From Patulibacter sp. SYSU D01012 (GTDB lineage: Bacteria > Actinomycetota > Thermoleophilia > Solirubrobacterales > Solirubrobacteraceae), in the NCBI RefSeq assembly GCF_017916475.1, contig NZ_JAFMTB010000002.1:868001-932000 (forward strand): DNA of 64,000 nucleotides, read 5' to 3'. A model generated the notes under the pieces. That model was not told the origin of the DNA. It did no database searches and saw only the letters and a program-made list of their open reading frames with translations. Numbering within the stretch: the stretch's first letter is position 1; each line of letters begins with the position of its first letter. Position numbers and translations under genes: made by a program. Below, in pieces: positions 57,171-64,000 of this stretch.

Positions 57171-58898
57171 TCAGGTGATCTGGTACGCCGGGCCGTCGCC
57201 GCCCTCGGGCGGCGTCAGGCGGCCGCCGCGGGCCGTGATGGCGCCGCACTGCACGCAGTTCGTGTAGTTGACCGTCACGTCGACGAAGCCCTCCGCCGGC
57301 TGGTCGTCCTCGATCTCGTACACGCCGGCGGGACACATCCAGGCCCACGCCTCGGCGACCTCGCGCTTGACGTGCTTCTCGACGCGGATGTGGCTCGGGG
57401 CGTCGTCGCGGGTCGCGTTGCCCGTGATGAACACCGACGAGAGCTTGTCGAAGAAGTACTTGCCGTCCGGCTTCGGGTAGCGGTCCTTCATCGCGCCCGA
57501 GTCCGGCACCCCGACCTCGACCTCGGCGTCGCGGTGCAGCTTCGGGCTGCCGGGCGGCAGCTTGCCCTTCGTCACGAAGTCGAGCCCCGACAGCGCGGCG
57601 CCGACCGGCAGCGAGTGCGCGTCGAGCAGCGGACGGTTGTTCTGCACGGCCCGCAGGGTCTCGCCGACGAGCGAGGACTCGATCGCGGCCTCGTAGCCGG
57701 TCAGGTCGTTCGACCCGGCCTTGAGCTGCGCGAAGATCTCCTCCGCCGCCAGGCGGCCGGCCTCGATGCCCAGGTGCACGCCCTTCAGGCGCGCCATGTC
57801 GACCATCGACGCGGCCTCGCCGGCGATCACAGCGCCGGGCATCGACAGCTTCGGCATCGACTTGTAGCCGCCGGCCTGGATCGCCTTCGCGCCCCAGGCG
57901 GTGCGCTCGCCGCCCTCGAGGACCTCCCGGACGTACGGGTGCGCCTTGAACGCCTGCAGCATGTCGTGGACGGACACCGTGGCGTCCGGCGTGTGCAGCG
58001 GGATGACGTAGCCGATGGAGACCTGGTCGTCGCCGAGCGGGTAGATCCAGCCGCCGCCGGCCTCCTGGTGCTTCTTCTGCGGACGCGCGGGCCAGCCGAA
58101 GGTGTGCACCACCTTGGAGTGCGGCTTCTTGACCTTCCAGACCTCCTTCGCGCCGATCTCCCACGTCGCCGGCTGCTTGCCGGCGGAGAGGTCGAAGCGC
58201 TTGACGGCGGCGCCGGTCAGGTGGCCCCAGGTGCCCTCGGCGAGGACCGTGGCCTTCGCCGTCATGTCCATGCCGGGCTCGAAGTTGCGCAGCTCCTCGC
58301 CCTGCTTGCCGCGGCCCTTGTCGCCGGTGCGGATGCCGACGACGGCGTCGCCCTCGACGAGCAGCTTCGCGGCGGCGGTCTCCGTGAGGATGTACGCGCC
58401 GGCCTCCTCGGCCTGCTCGGCGAGCCAGCGGCAGAGCTGCGAGATCGAGATGACCCAGTTGCCGTGGTTGGCGAAGTTCGGCGGGGTCGGCTTGAGCTCG
58501 AGCGCCTTGCTCTCGGAGCGGAACCAGACCGCGCCGTCGTCCTCCACCTCGGTGTAGGCGAAGGGCGTCGAGGCGATGTCGACGTCCGGGAACAGCGTCT
58601 TGAACGGCCCCGGGTTCATCACCGCGCCGGACATGTTGTGCGCGCCGCACACCTTGCCCTTCTCGATGACGGCCACGGGGACCTCGCCGAGCGACTCCAG
58701 CAGCTCCGGCTCGTCGGCCAGGAGCTGCAGGAGCCGGTTGGCGCAGGCCAGGCCGGCGGGGCCGCCGCCCACGATGGCGACGCCGACCTCGATGCGCTCG
58801 TCCTCGGGGTCCGTCGGCGCGGCGACGAACTCCCGGGCGACGTCGACCGGGGGCGGGAACTCCGACGGAGCGACGCCGCCGTGGTGGGAAGCAGCCAT
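57171..58898 (-). CDS. Electron transfer flavoprotein-ubiquinone oxidoreductase (FixC/ETF-QO family)
   Basis: 575 residues. The FAD motif is VGVAIVGGGPAGLACANRLL, followed by the GAVMNPG region and EAASMVDMARLKGVHLGIEA near the second FAD site. The C-terminal ferredoxin-like domain has CPAGVYEIEDD and NCVQCGAITARGG. The family's last motif normally reads CxxCxxC, but here the final Cys is Ile (TGC GGC GCC ATC), leaving three of four [4Fe-4S] ligands. It takes electrons from EtfAB to the quinone pool and lies 9 bp downstream-side of etfA, in one operon etfB-etfA-this gene. Confidence 0.93.
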   Translation of the reverse strand: MAASHHGGVAPSEFPPPVDVAREFVAAPTDPEDERIEVGVAIVGGGPAGLACANRLLQLLADEPELLESLGEVPVAVIEKGKVCGAHNMSGAVMNPGPFKTLFPDVDIASTPFAYTEVEDDGAVWFRSESKALELKPTPPNFANHGNWVISISQLCRWLAEQAEEAGAYILTETAAAKLLVEGDAVVGIRTGDKGRGKQGEELRNFEPGMDMTAKATVLAEGTWGHLTGAAVKRFDLSAGKQPATWEIGAKEVWKVKKPHSKVVHTFGWPARPQKKHQEAGGGWIYPLGDDQVSIGYVIPLHTPDATVSVHDMLQAFKAHPYVREVLEGGERTAWGAKAIQAGGYKSMPKLSMPGAVIAGEAASMVDMARLKGVHLGIEAGRLAAEEIFAQLKAGSNDLTGYEAAIESSLVGETLRAVQNNRPLLDAHSLPVGAALSGLDFVTKGKLPPGSPKLHRDAEVEVGVPDSGAMKDRYPKPDGKYFFDKLSSVFITGNATRDDAPSHIRVEKHVKREVAEAWAWMCPAGVYEIEDDQPAEGFVDVTVNYTNCVQCGAITARGGRLTPPEGGDGPAYQIT

Positions 58899-58907
58899 GC
58901 CGGGTCC

Positions 58908-59879
58908 CTAGCCCTTCTTCGCCTTGATGGCCTCGGCCAGCGCCGGGGCGATGGCGTGGAGGTCGCCCACCACGCCGAGGTCCGCGAACTCGAAGATCGG
59001 CGCGTTGCCGTCCTTGTTGATCGCGACGATGTTGTCGGCCGACTGCATGCCGACCTTGTGCTGGATCGCGCCCGAGACGCCCAGGCCCAGGTAGAGCTTC
59101 GGCGCGACGGTCTTGCCCGTCTGGCCGATCTGGCCGGCGTACGGGAACCAGCCGGCGTCGACGGCCGCGCGGGTGGCGGCGACGGCGGCGGTGCCGCCGA
59201 AGGCGCTCGCCAGGTCCTCGGCGACGGAGAAGTTCTCCGCCGAGCCCAGGCCGCGGCCGCCGGTGACCAGCACCTGCGCGTCCTCGATGTTGACGTCGGC
59301 GCCGCGCTGCTCGCCGCGGGTGACGATCTCGACCTTCGCGGAGGCGTCGGAGAGCGTGACGTCGATGTCCTCGACCGCCACCGGCGACCCGGACTGGACC
59401 GGCTCGAAGGCGTTCAGGCGCGAGGCGATCACGCCGAGGCCCCGGAACGTGATGTCCGAGATCTGGGTGTCGCCGAGGATCGGGCGCTCGGCGACGAGCT
59501 CGCCGCCCTCGACGCGGATGCCGGTGATCTCGACGCCGATGCCGCCGCCGCGACGGGCGGCGATGGCGGCGCCGGCCTCGAAGCCGAGCAGGCCGCCGCC
59601 GAAGAGCACGTAGCCGTAGTCGCCCTGCGAGAGCACGGCGTCGAGCGCGTCGACGATCGGCTGCGCCAGGCCCGCCGGCGCCTTCGCCCGGAAGACCTTC
59701 GTGGCGCCGTAGCTGCCGACGGAGCCGGCGACGTCGTCCGCGACGTCCTCGCCGACGAACAGCGCGTGGGCCTCGCCGCCGAGCTCGCCGGCGGCCTTCG
59801 CCGCGGCGGAGATCGCGCCGAGCGCGTTCTTGTTGACCGCGCCCTCGTGGTGCAGCGCGTAGACCAGGATGTTCGTCAT
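58908..59879 (-). CDS. etfA: Electron transfer flavoprotein subunit alpha
   Basis: 323 residues. The N-domain begins ILVYALHHEGAVNKNALGAI. The C-domain FAD signature is YLGLGVSGAIQHKVGMQSAD followed by AINKDGNAPIFEFADLGVVGD. It pairs with EtfB to accept electrons from acyl-CoA dehydrogenases. The ATG at 59879 shares one base with the etfB stop (TGATG), ensuring equal synthesis. Confidence 0.96.
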   Translation of the reverse strand: MTNILVYALHHEGAVNKNALGAISAAAKAAGELGGEAHALFVGEDVADDVAGSVGSYGATKVFRAKAPAGLAQPIVDALDAVLSQGDYGYVLFGGGLLGFEAGAAIAARRGGGIGVEITGIRVEGGELVAERPILGDTQISDITFRGLGVIASRLNAFEPVQSGSPVAVEDIDVTLSDASAKVEIVTRGEQRGADVNIEDAQVLVTGGRGLGSAENFSVAEDLASAFGGTAAVAATRAAVDAGWFPYAGQIGQTGKTVAPKLYLGLGVSGAIQHKVGMQSADNIVAINKDGNAPIFEFADLGVVGDLHAIAPALAEAIKAKKG

Positions 59880-60673
59880 CAGATCAGCTTCCTGTCGTCG
59901 AGCCAGGTGACGATCTTCTCGACCGTCTGGGCGGTGTCCTCGTCCTCGATGATCTCGCCGGGCGCCTTCGCCGGCGGCTCCTTCGCGGCCTGCCAGACGG
60001 CCTTGCGGCCCTCCTCGCCGACCTTCGAGGCGTCGATGCCGGCGTCGGCCAGCGAGAGCGACTCGAGCGGCTTCTTCTTCGCGCCCATGATCGCCTTGAG
60101 CGACGGGTAGCGCGGCTCGTTGATGGCGTCGCCGACGGAGATGACCGCCGGGAGCTGGACCTTCACGGTGTCGTAGCCGTACTCGGCCTGACGCTCGCAG
60201 GTCAGCGTCGTGCCGTCGGCCTCGAGCTTGATGACCTGCGTGAGCGCGGGCCAGCCGAGGTGCTCGGCGACGACCGCGCCGACGGCGTAGGACTGGCCGT
60301 CGTCGGACTGCTGGCCGGCGAGGACCAGGTCGGGGTTCTCGCGCTTGACGATCTCGGCGAGCGCGTAGCCCGTGGCGACGACGTCCGACGCGGCGAGGCC
60401 CGGGTCCGTCAGGTGCACGGAGCGATCGGCGCCCAGCGAGACGGCCTTCTGCAGGGCCTTCACGGCGCTGTCGGGGCCGACGGTCACGGCGACGACCTCG
60501 TCGACGGGCAGGGCGCCGCTCTCCTTGAGCTGCAGCGCCGCCTCGATCGCGTGCGTGTCGAACGGGTTCAGGGTCTTCTCGCCGCTGCGGTCCAGGAGAC
60601 CGGTGGACGTGTCGACCTGCTTCTGAACGGCCGCGTCCGGTACCTCTTTCACCAGGACGACGATCTTGGTCAC
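59879..60673 (-). CDS. etfB: Electron transfer flavoprotein subunit beta
   Basis: 264 residues: IVVLVKEVPDAAV, NPFDTHAIEAALQLKE, VLAGQQSDDGQSYAVGAVVA and the AMP-binding EADGTTLTCERQAEYGYDTV region, standard EtfB. It starts at a GTG with a good Shine-Dalgarno (AAGGAGG). Its promoter at 60707-60736 has -35 TTGACC, -10 TAGACT and an operator-like palindrome. Confidence 0.96.
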   Translation of the reverse strand: MTKIVVLVKEVPDAAVQKQVDTSTGLLDRSGEKTLNPFDTHAIEAALQLKESGALPVDEVVAVTVGPDSAVKALQKAVSLGADRSVHLTDPGLAASDVVATGYALAEIVKRENPDLVLAGQQSDDGQSYAVGAVVAEHLGWPALTQVIKLEADGTTLTCERQAEYGYDTVKVQLPAVISVGDAINEPRYPSLKAIMGAKKKPLESLSLADAGIDASKVGEEGRKAVWQAAKEPPAKAPGEIIEDEDTAQTVEKIVTWLDDRKLI

Positions 60674-60706
60674 TTGTGCCTCCTTGGGGGCCTACGAGCG
60701 AACGGG

Positions 60707-60736
60707 AGTCTACCGCGGTTGACTGACGGGTCAATC
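60707..60736 (-). promoter_or_regulatory. etfBA-ETF-QO promoter with TetR/FadR-like operator
   Basis: On the minus strand, TTGACC (60729-60734) and TAGACT (60707-60712) are 16 bp apart. An imperfect palindrome GACTGAC-GG-GTCAATC (60721-60736, arms matching at 6 of 7) overlaps the -35. The pattern resembles the GAnTGAC-N2-GTCAnTC boxes of acyl-CoA-responsive TetR regulators of fatty-acid oxidation; that link is inference. Confidence 0.6.
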
Positions 60737-60949
60737 GGGACGTCCCGGCCGGAATCAAAGCACGATCCGACCGTCGGTAGCTTCCTCGTTCGCCGCGCCG
60801 GGCGCAAGGCACGGACGGCGGCTCGTCGGGCGCGGCGACGGGGTCGTGTGACGACGATCCGTCGGGACCGGGCGATCGTAGCCCGGCGGCGCGCCCCGTG
60901 ACGAGCGGGCGGACCCGGCGACGCCCCGAGGCGACGCGGACGGGCCCGC

Positions 60950-60985
60950 GGGTCGTCGTCCGTCCCCGAGGACGGACGACGACCC
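60950..60985 (-). terminator. Terminator of bioY
   Basis: Perfect 16-bp stem (60950-60965 and 60970-60985; core GGTCGTCGTCCGTCC) with loop CCGA, starting 5 bp after the bioY stop. Confidence 0.82.
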
Positions 60986-60990
60986 GGCGA

Positions 60991-61584
60991 TCAGCGCTCG
61001 ACGCGGCGGACGAGCTGCCAGGCGGACGGCAGCACGAGGCCGCCGACGGCGGCCTTCACCAGGCCGCCGACGATGAAGACCGTGAAGCCGGAGTGGATCG
61101 CGTCGGCCCACGCCATGCCGGTGACGGCCTGCAGCACCAGGACGCCCGGGACGAAGATCACGGCCTGCGCGAGGACGAAGGCGAGGAACGCCAGGTGCAC
61201 CTTGCGATCGGCGCCGCGCTCGGCGAGGCGGCCGATGACGGCGGTGGCGAGCAGGAAGCCGACGAGGTAGCCGCCCGTGGCGCCCCACAGCGTCGCGATG
61301 CCGGAGGCGCCGTCGGCGTAGACCGGCAGCACGAAGCCCATGACGACGTAGAGCAGCATGGAGAGGACGCCGCGGCGCAGGCCGAGCGTGGCACCGACGA
61401 GGCCGACGGCCAGCGTCTGGCCCGTCATCGGGACCGGCGTCATCGGCACGGTGACCTGCGCGAGCAGCGCGGTCAGCAGCGCGCCGCCGACGACCAGGGC
61501 GGCGTCGCGGGTGCGGGCGCCCGGTAGGGCGTCGGCGAGGACGGTGCGGGGGGCGAGGGTGCCCGTAGCGGTGGCAGCGCTCAT
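60991..61584 (-). CDS. bioY: Biotin transporter BioY
   Basis: 197 residues with six helices. The family motif region VPMTPVPMTGQTLAVGLVGATLG near residue 45 and GATGGYLVGFLLATAVIGRL are BioY signatures. It is the S component of the biotin ECF transporter; no bioM/bioN genes are adjacent, so it may use a shared energising module or work alone. The ATG has AAGGAG 9 nt upstream. Confidence 0.92.
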   Translation of the reverse strand: MSAATATGTLAPRTVLADALPGARTRDAALVVGGALLTALLAQVTVPMTPVPMTGQTLAVGLVGATLGLRRGVLSMLLYVVMGFVLPVYADGASGIATLWGATGGYLVGFLLATAVIGRLAERGADRKVHLAFLAFVLAQAVIFVPGVLVLQAVTGMAWADAIHSGFTVFIVGGLVKAAVGGLVLPSAWQLVRRVER

Positions 61585-61705
61585 GAGCGGCGACTCCTTG
61601 TCGTGGACGCCGCGGACCCTTGCACACCCGGCGGCCGGACGGCGTCGTCGTGCACGGCGTCCGCCCCCGGGTGGGGGTCCCCCGCCCGGCGGTCGCGCGG
61701 CGGGG

Positions 61706-62251
61706 TCAGCCGGCGGCGGGCGGCGCGTCCCCGGTGAAGTCCCCCGCCGCGCGGCGCACGGTCTCGAGCATCGTCGTCAGCCGCTCCTGGTCGTCGGCGG
61801 GCAGGGCCGAGAAGGCGAACGCCGCGGCGTTCAGGTCGTCCGTCGCCGCCGCGGCGACGTCGCGGCCCGCCGGGGTGATCTCGGCGAGCGTCGCGCGACG
61901 GTCGGACGCGTGCGGCACGCGGCGCACGAAGCCGTCCTGCTCGAGCTTGTCGACGATGTTCGTGACGCTCGTGCGGTGGACCTGCAGGCGCTCGCCGAGC
62001 TTGCCCAGCGGCAGCGCGCCCTCGCGCGTGAACGACAGCAGCATCAGCGCCTCGTAGCGCGGGAACGTGAGGCCGTGGTCGCGGAGCAGCGCGTTGAGCT
62101 GCGCCAGGAGGATCTGCTGGACCCGCATGACCGAGGTGACGGCGGCCATCGGACGCGCGGGCTCGGGGCCCCAGCGGTCGGTCCAGTGGCGCCGCGCCTC
62201 GCCGATGGGGTCGATGCGCAGCGGGTCGGGCACGGGACGGAAGGCTGCCAC
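61706..62251 (-). CDS. MarR family transcriptional regulator
   Basis: 181 residues. The conserved leader DPIGEARRHWTDRWG precedes the dimerisation helices, and the winged helix is GKLGERLQVHRTSVTNIVDKLE followed by VRRVPHASDRRATLAEITPAG, with the wing Asp-Arg intact. It probably senses a small aromatic or acyl molecule. The GTG at 62251 follows the rpf-type gene's terminator hairpin (ending at 62253 on its near side) with no room for a Shine-Dalgarno, so its transcript start is unclear; a GTG at 62233 is an alternative. Confidence 0.85.
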   Translation of the reverse strand: MAAFRPVPDPLRIDPIGEARRHWTDRWGPEPARPMAAVTSVMRVQQILLAQLNALLRDHGLTFPRYEALMLLSFTREGALPLGKLGERLQVHRTSVTNIVDKLEQDGFVRRVPHASDRRATLAEITPAGRDVAAAATDDLNAAAFAFSALPADDQERLTTMLETVRRAAGDFTGDAPPAAG

Positions 62252-62252
62252 A

Positions 62253-62284
62253 CGGCCCGGCAGGGCGGTCGCCCTGCCGGGCCG
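62253..62284 (-). terminator. Hairpin after the Rpf-like gene
   Basis: Perfect 14-bp stem CGGCCCGGCAGGGC / GCCCTGCCGGGCCG with loop GGTC, 56 bp past the hydrolase stop and touching the MarR start codon. Confidence 0.7.
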
Positions 62285-62340
62285 CGGAGCGACCGGCTCG
62301 CCGCGACGACGGCTGGCCGGTCAGCGGCGCTCGTTCGCGC

Positions 62341-63018
62341 TCACTTCCCGCACACGGGCCAGGGCTTCGTGCCCTCGGCCGCGAGCAGCTTCGCCGCGAT
62401 GCGGTCCTGCTCCGCCTCGGAGGCCGCGGCGGGATCGCCGCTGCCGCCGTAGGCCCGCCACGTCTGGCGGGAGAACTGGTACTTGCCGCGGTACGTGCCG
62501 TTCGACGACACCGCGGACGGGTCGCCGCCCGACTCGCACGCGGCGATCTTCTCGAGGGTGGCGTTCGCCGTGCCCGAGGACGACGACGCGGCCGCCGTCT
62601 TCGTCGTCGCCGACCGCGTCGACGCGCCGGCGGCGAGGCCGAGCGCCTTCAGCGTCTGCGGGCCGACGACGCCGTCGACCTGCAGGCCGTTCTTGCGCTG
62701 GAAGGAGCGGATGGCGCGGCGGGTCTGGGGGCCCATCTGGCCGTCGGCGGTGACGCCGAGCTTGCCCTGGACGGCCTTCAGCGAGAAGCCGGCCGACGCG
62801 GTCTGCGCCGACCCGGACCCGCCGTCGCTGCCGCCCGTGGTCGTCTGCGCGGCGGCGACGCCCCCGAAGCCCAGGACGGCGACGGCCAGCGTCGACGCCG
62901 TGACGCGTCGGCGTCGGCTCCAGGTCCGCATCTTGGCGGCGGCGGCCCGGCGCGCCTGTGACACGCGCAGGGAGTGGGTCCACCGGTCGGTGGACCCGAG
63001 ATCGCGAGGTGTGCTCAC
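62341..63018 (-). CDS. Resuscitation-promoting-factor-like cell-wall hydrolase with peptidoglycan-binding domain
   Basis: 225 residues. A basic N-terminus and a hydrophobic helix (ASTLAVAVLGFGGVAAAQ, about 40-58) form a signal or anchor. A PG_binding_1 domain follows (AVQGKLGVTADGQMGPQTRR, FQRKNGLQVDGVVGPQT), then a Ser/Thr/Ala linker and the Rpf-type transglycosylase domain with the catalytic Glu in IAACESGGDP, GKYQFSRQTWRAYGG and AEGTKPWPVCG. It cuts peptidoglycan glycan chains to allow growth from dormancy. The GTG has GAAGGAG 4 nt upstream, and a c-di-AMP riboswitch covers the leader. Confidence 0.9.
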   Translation of the reverse strand: MSTPRDLGSTDRWTHSLRVSQARRAAAAKMRTWSRRRRVTASTLAVAVLGFGGVAAAQTTTGGSDGGSGSAQTASAGFSLKAVQGKLGVTADGQMGPQTRRAIRSFQRKNGLQVDGVVGPQTLKALGLAAGASTRSATTKTAAASSSSGTANATLEKIAACESGGDPSAVSSNGTYRGKYQFSRQTWRAYGGSGDPAAASEAEQDRIAAKLLAAEGTKPWPVCGK

Positions 63019-63033
63019 GGGTCTCCTTCGTCT

Positions 63034-63172
63034 CTCGCGCCTACGGGGTTAGCTGTCGGGCTCGCGCTCTGAGACGTGCGCTACGCCGGCTGCACCGGCG
63101 ATTCGCCCCTGACCGCACCGTGCGGTCCGTGGGTCCCCCGCTCCCCTCCGACGCGCGGCGGGGACTCGGCAA
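63034..63172 (-). promoter_or_regulatory. Cyclic-di-AMP riboswitch (ydaO-yuaA)
   Basis: Minus-strand leader of the hydrolase. The conserved ydaO blocks appear in order: GCGGGGGACCCA (about 63129-63140), GGGGCGAATC (63110-63119), a variable GC stem, then CGACAGCTAACCCCGTAGGCG in two parts (63038-63055 core). The -10 box TAGCCT is at 63191-63196. In B. subtilis and Streptomyces this class turns off cell-wall hydrolase and rpf genes when c-di-AMP is high, so the pairing here is expected. Confidence 0.9.
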
Positions 63173-63228
63173 TGGGTTATGACCCCGGGGAGGCTAGCGC
63201 AGCCGGCCGTCGCCGCGGCGCACCGCCG

Positions 63229-64000
63229 TCACCCGCGGCGACGACCGTCCGGCACCGGGCGGCCCGTGGCGGCCGCGCGGCCCAGGCCCCCGAGCGCCGC
63301 GACGGCCGCCACCGCGACCCCGGTGCGCAGCCGGGAGCCGATGCGCTCCAGGCGCAGCGTCTCCCACCCCTCGGCGCGCGCCACCCGGGCGAGCTCGCGG
63401 TCGGGGTTGACCGCGACGGGATGGCCGACCGCGCGCAGCATCGGCAGGTCGGACTCCGAGTCGGAGTACGCCCACGAGGCGGCCAGGTCCAGACCGTCCT
63501 GCTCGGCGAGCCGCTCGATCGCCCGGACCTTGCCCTCGCGGTACGTCATCGGGCCGGCCAGCCGCCCGGTGTAGCGGCCGTCGACCGCCTCGAGCGGCGC
63601 GCCGACGGCGCCGTCGAAGGCCAGGACGTGCGCGATCAGCTCGGCGGTGTCCTGCGCGGACGCCGTCACGATGTAGACGGGCCGGCCGGCGTCCTGGTGC
63701 TCCCACGCGAGGGCGAGCATCTCCGGGTACAGCCGCGGCAGCACGCCGGCGAGCACCCGCGGGGCCAGGCGCTCGAAGTCGCGCACCCGCTGGCCGGCGA
63801 TGAAGGCCGAGATCCGCTCCCACACCTGGCGGGTGCCCTCGTCCGTGGAGCCGACCAGGCGGAACTTGAGGTTCTCGTACGCGTCCGCGGCCAGGCGCCG
63901 GCGCGAGATCAGGCCGTGCGCGGCGGCGGCGCGGGCCCAGTGGAAGCCGGAGGAGCCCGCGACGAGCGTCTTGTCCAGGTCGAAGAACGCGGCCGCGCGG
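63229..64000 (-). CDS. HAD-IB family hydrolase (SerB-like), 5' end outside window
   Basis: At least 256 residues, running off the window on the start side. HAD motif I is FFDLDKTLVAGSSGFHW, motif II IVTASAQDTAE, motif III Lys in YREGKVRAIERL and motif IV AYSDSESDLPMLRAVG. This is the HAD-IB branch (phosphoserine phosphatase and lysophosphatidic-acid-type phosphatases), with a helical cap between motifs I and II. The C-terminal VAVAAVAALGGLGRAAATG is hydrophobic and could touch the membrane. The substrate is unknown. The 3' end is 33 bp from the riboswitch promoter. Confidence 0.85.
   Translation of the reverse strand, partial: RAAAFFDLDKTLVAGSSGFHWARAAAAHGLISRRRLAADAYENLKFRLVGSTDEGTRQVWERISAFIAGQRVRDFERLAPRVLAGVLPRLYPEMLALAWEHQDAGRPVYIVTASAQDTAELIAHVLAFDGAVGAPLEAVDGRYTGRLAGPMTYREGKVRAIERLAEQDGLDLAASWAYSDSESDLPMLRAVGHPVAVNPDRELARVARAEGWETLRLERIGSRLRTGVAVAAVAALGGLGRAAATGRPVPDGRRRG

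Larger units (their letters stand above)
60674..60990. other. 317-bp gap between etfB and bioY
   Basis: No gene seen. The part next to etfB holds its promoter and operator (60707-60736), and the part next to bioY holds a 16-bp-stem terminator (60950-60985). The middle (about 60740-60945) is GC-rich with no convincing frame, although a TACGAT box occurs near 60875 without a usable start after it. Confidence 0.55.

Noticed and set aside
60755-60900. Possible short gene after a TACGAT box on the minus strand upstream of etfB
   Set aside because: No ATG, GTG or TTG lies at a suitable distance, and the frame is Arg/Pro-rich with no protein-like pattern.

Overview
The window is about 64 kb of very GC-rich chromosome with almost no non-coding space. 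Overlapping stop/start pairs are common, and the genes are mostly housekeeping. GC content, gene order (rpmE-prfA-prmC-sua5-rpiB-glyA-wecA-atp; prfB near ftsEX and smpB), a type-B L31, and a tmRNA tag ending in ALAA point to Actinomycetota, most plausibly class Thermoleophilia (Solirubrobacterales-like). That placement is inference from gene content; there is no rRNA gene here to confirm it. I see no tRNA, insertion sequence, prophage or CRISPR array.

Layout. 1-9 kb: a thiolase-like protein cut by the window edge, a quinone oxidoreductase, tmRNA (ssrA), an MFS exporter with its TetR regulator behind paired inverted repeats, an AI-2E-type permease, a GNAT acetyltransferase and an M3 oligopeptidase. 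9-18 kb: a wall/membrane-anchored prenyltransferase-repeat protein, then the minus-strand run ftsE-ftsX-S41 protease-rnr-smpB and a divergent M16 peptidase. 18-27 kb: nadC-nadA, an acyl-CoA dehydrogenase, prfB, a second GNAT, secA and a short hpf. 27-36 kb: a GroES-like protein, comF, ctaG, a nucleotide-sugar cluster (two NDP-sugar pyrophosphorylases, a PGI/PMI-type isomerase, a UDP-glucose dehydrogenase), an M20 peptidase, a 45-residue membrane protein and a small secreted protein. 36-54 kb: the complete F-type ATP synthase operon (two small AtpI-like membrane proteins, then atpBEFHAGDC), a K+/H+ antiporter, rubredoxin, wecA-like, glyA behind a ZTP riboswitch, rpiB, sua5-prmC-prfA, a DUF1385 protein and rpmE. 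54-64 kb: a secreted CARDB-like protein, an ABC ATPase/FtsX-type permease pair, ETF-ubiquinone oxidoreductase with etfBA, bioY, a MarR regulator, an Rpf-like cell-wall hydrolase behind a c-di-AMP riboswitch, and a HAD hydrolase cut by the window end.

Functional links. ssrA, smpB and rnr (ribosome rescue and decay of the rescued mRNA) lie within 11 kb. prfA, prfB and prmC supply translation termination. etfBA plus ETF-QO carry electrons from acyl-CoA dehydrogenases such as the one at 20.3-21.5 kb into the quinone pool that feeds respiration and the ATP synthase.

Regulation visible in the sequence. Many genes have a TANNNT -10 box only 6-10 nt before the start codon and no Shine-Dalgarno, the pattern of leaderless mRNAs. 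Two riboswitches (ZTP, c-di-AMP), several palindromes overlapping promoters and many strong hairpin terminators are readable. I do not see a clearly novel multi-gene system; the most interesting items are regulatory sites and proteins that have lost canonical residues.
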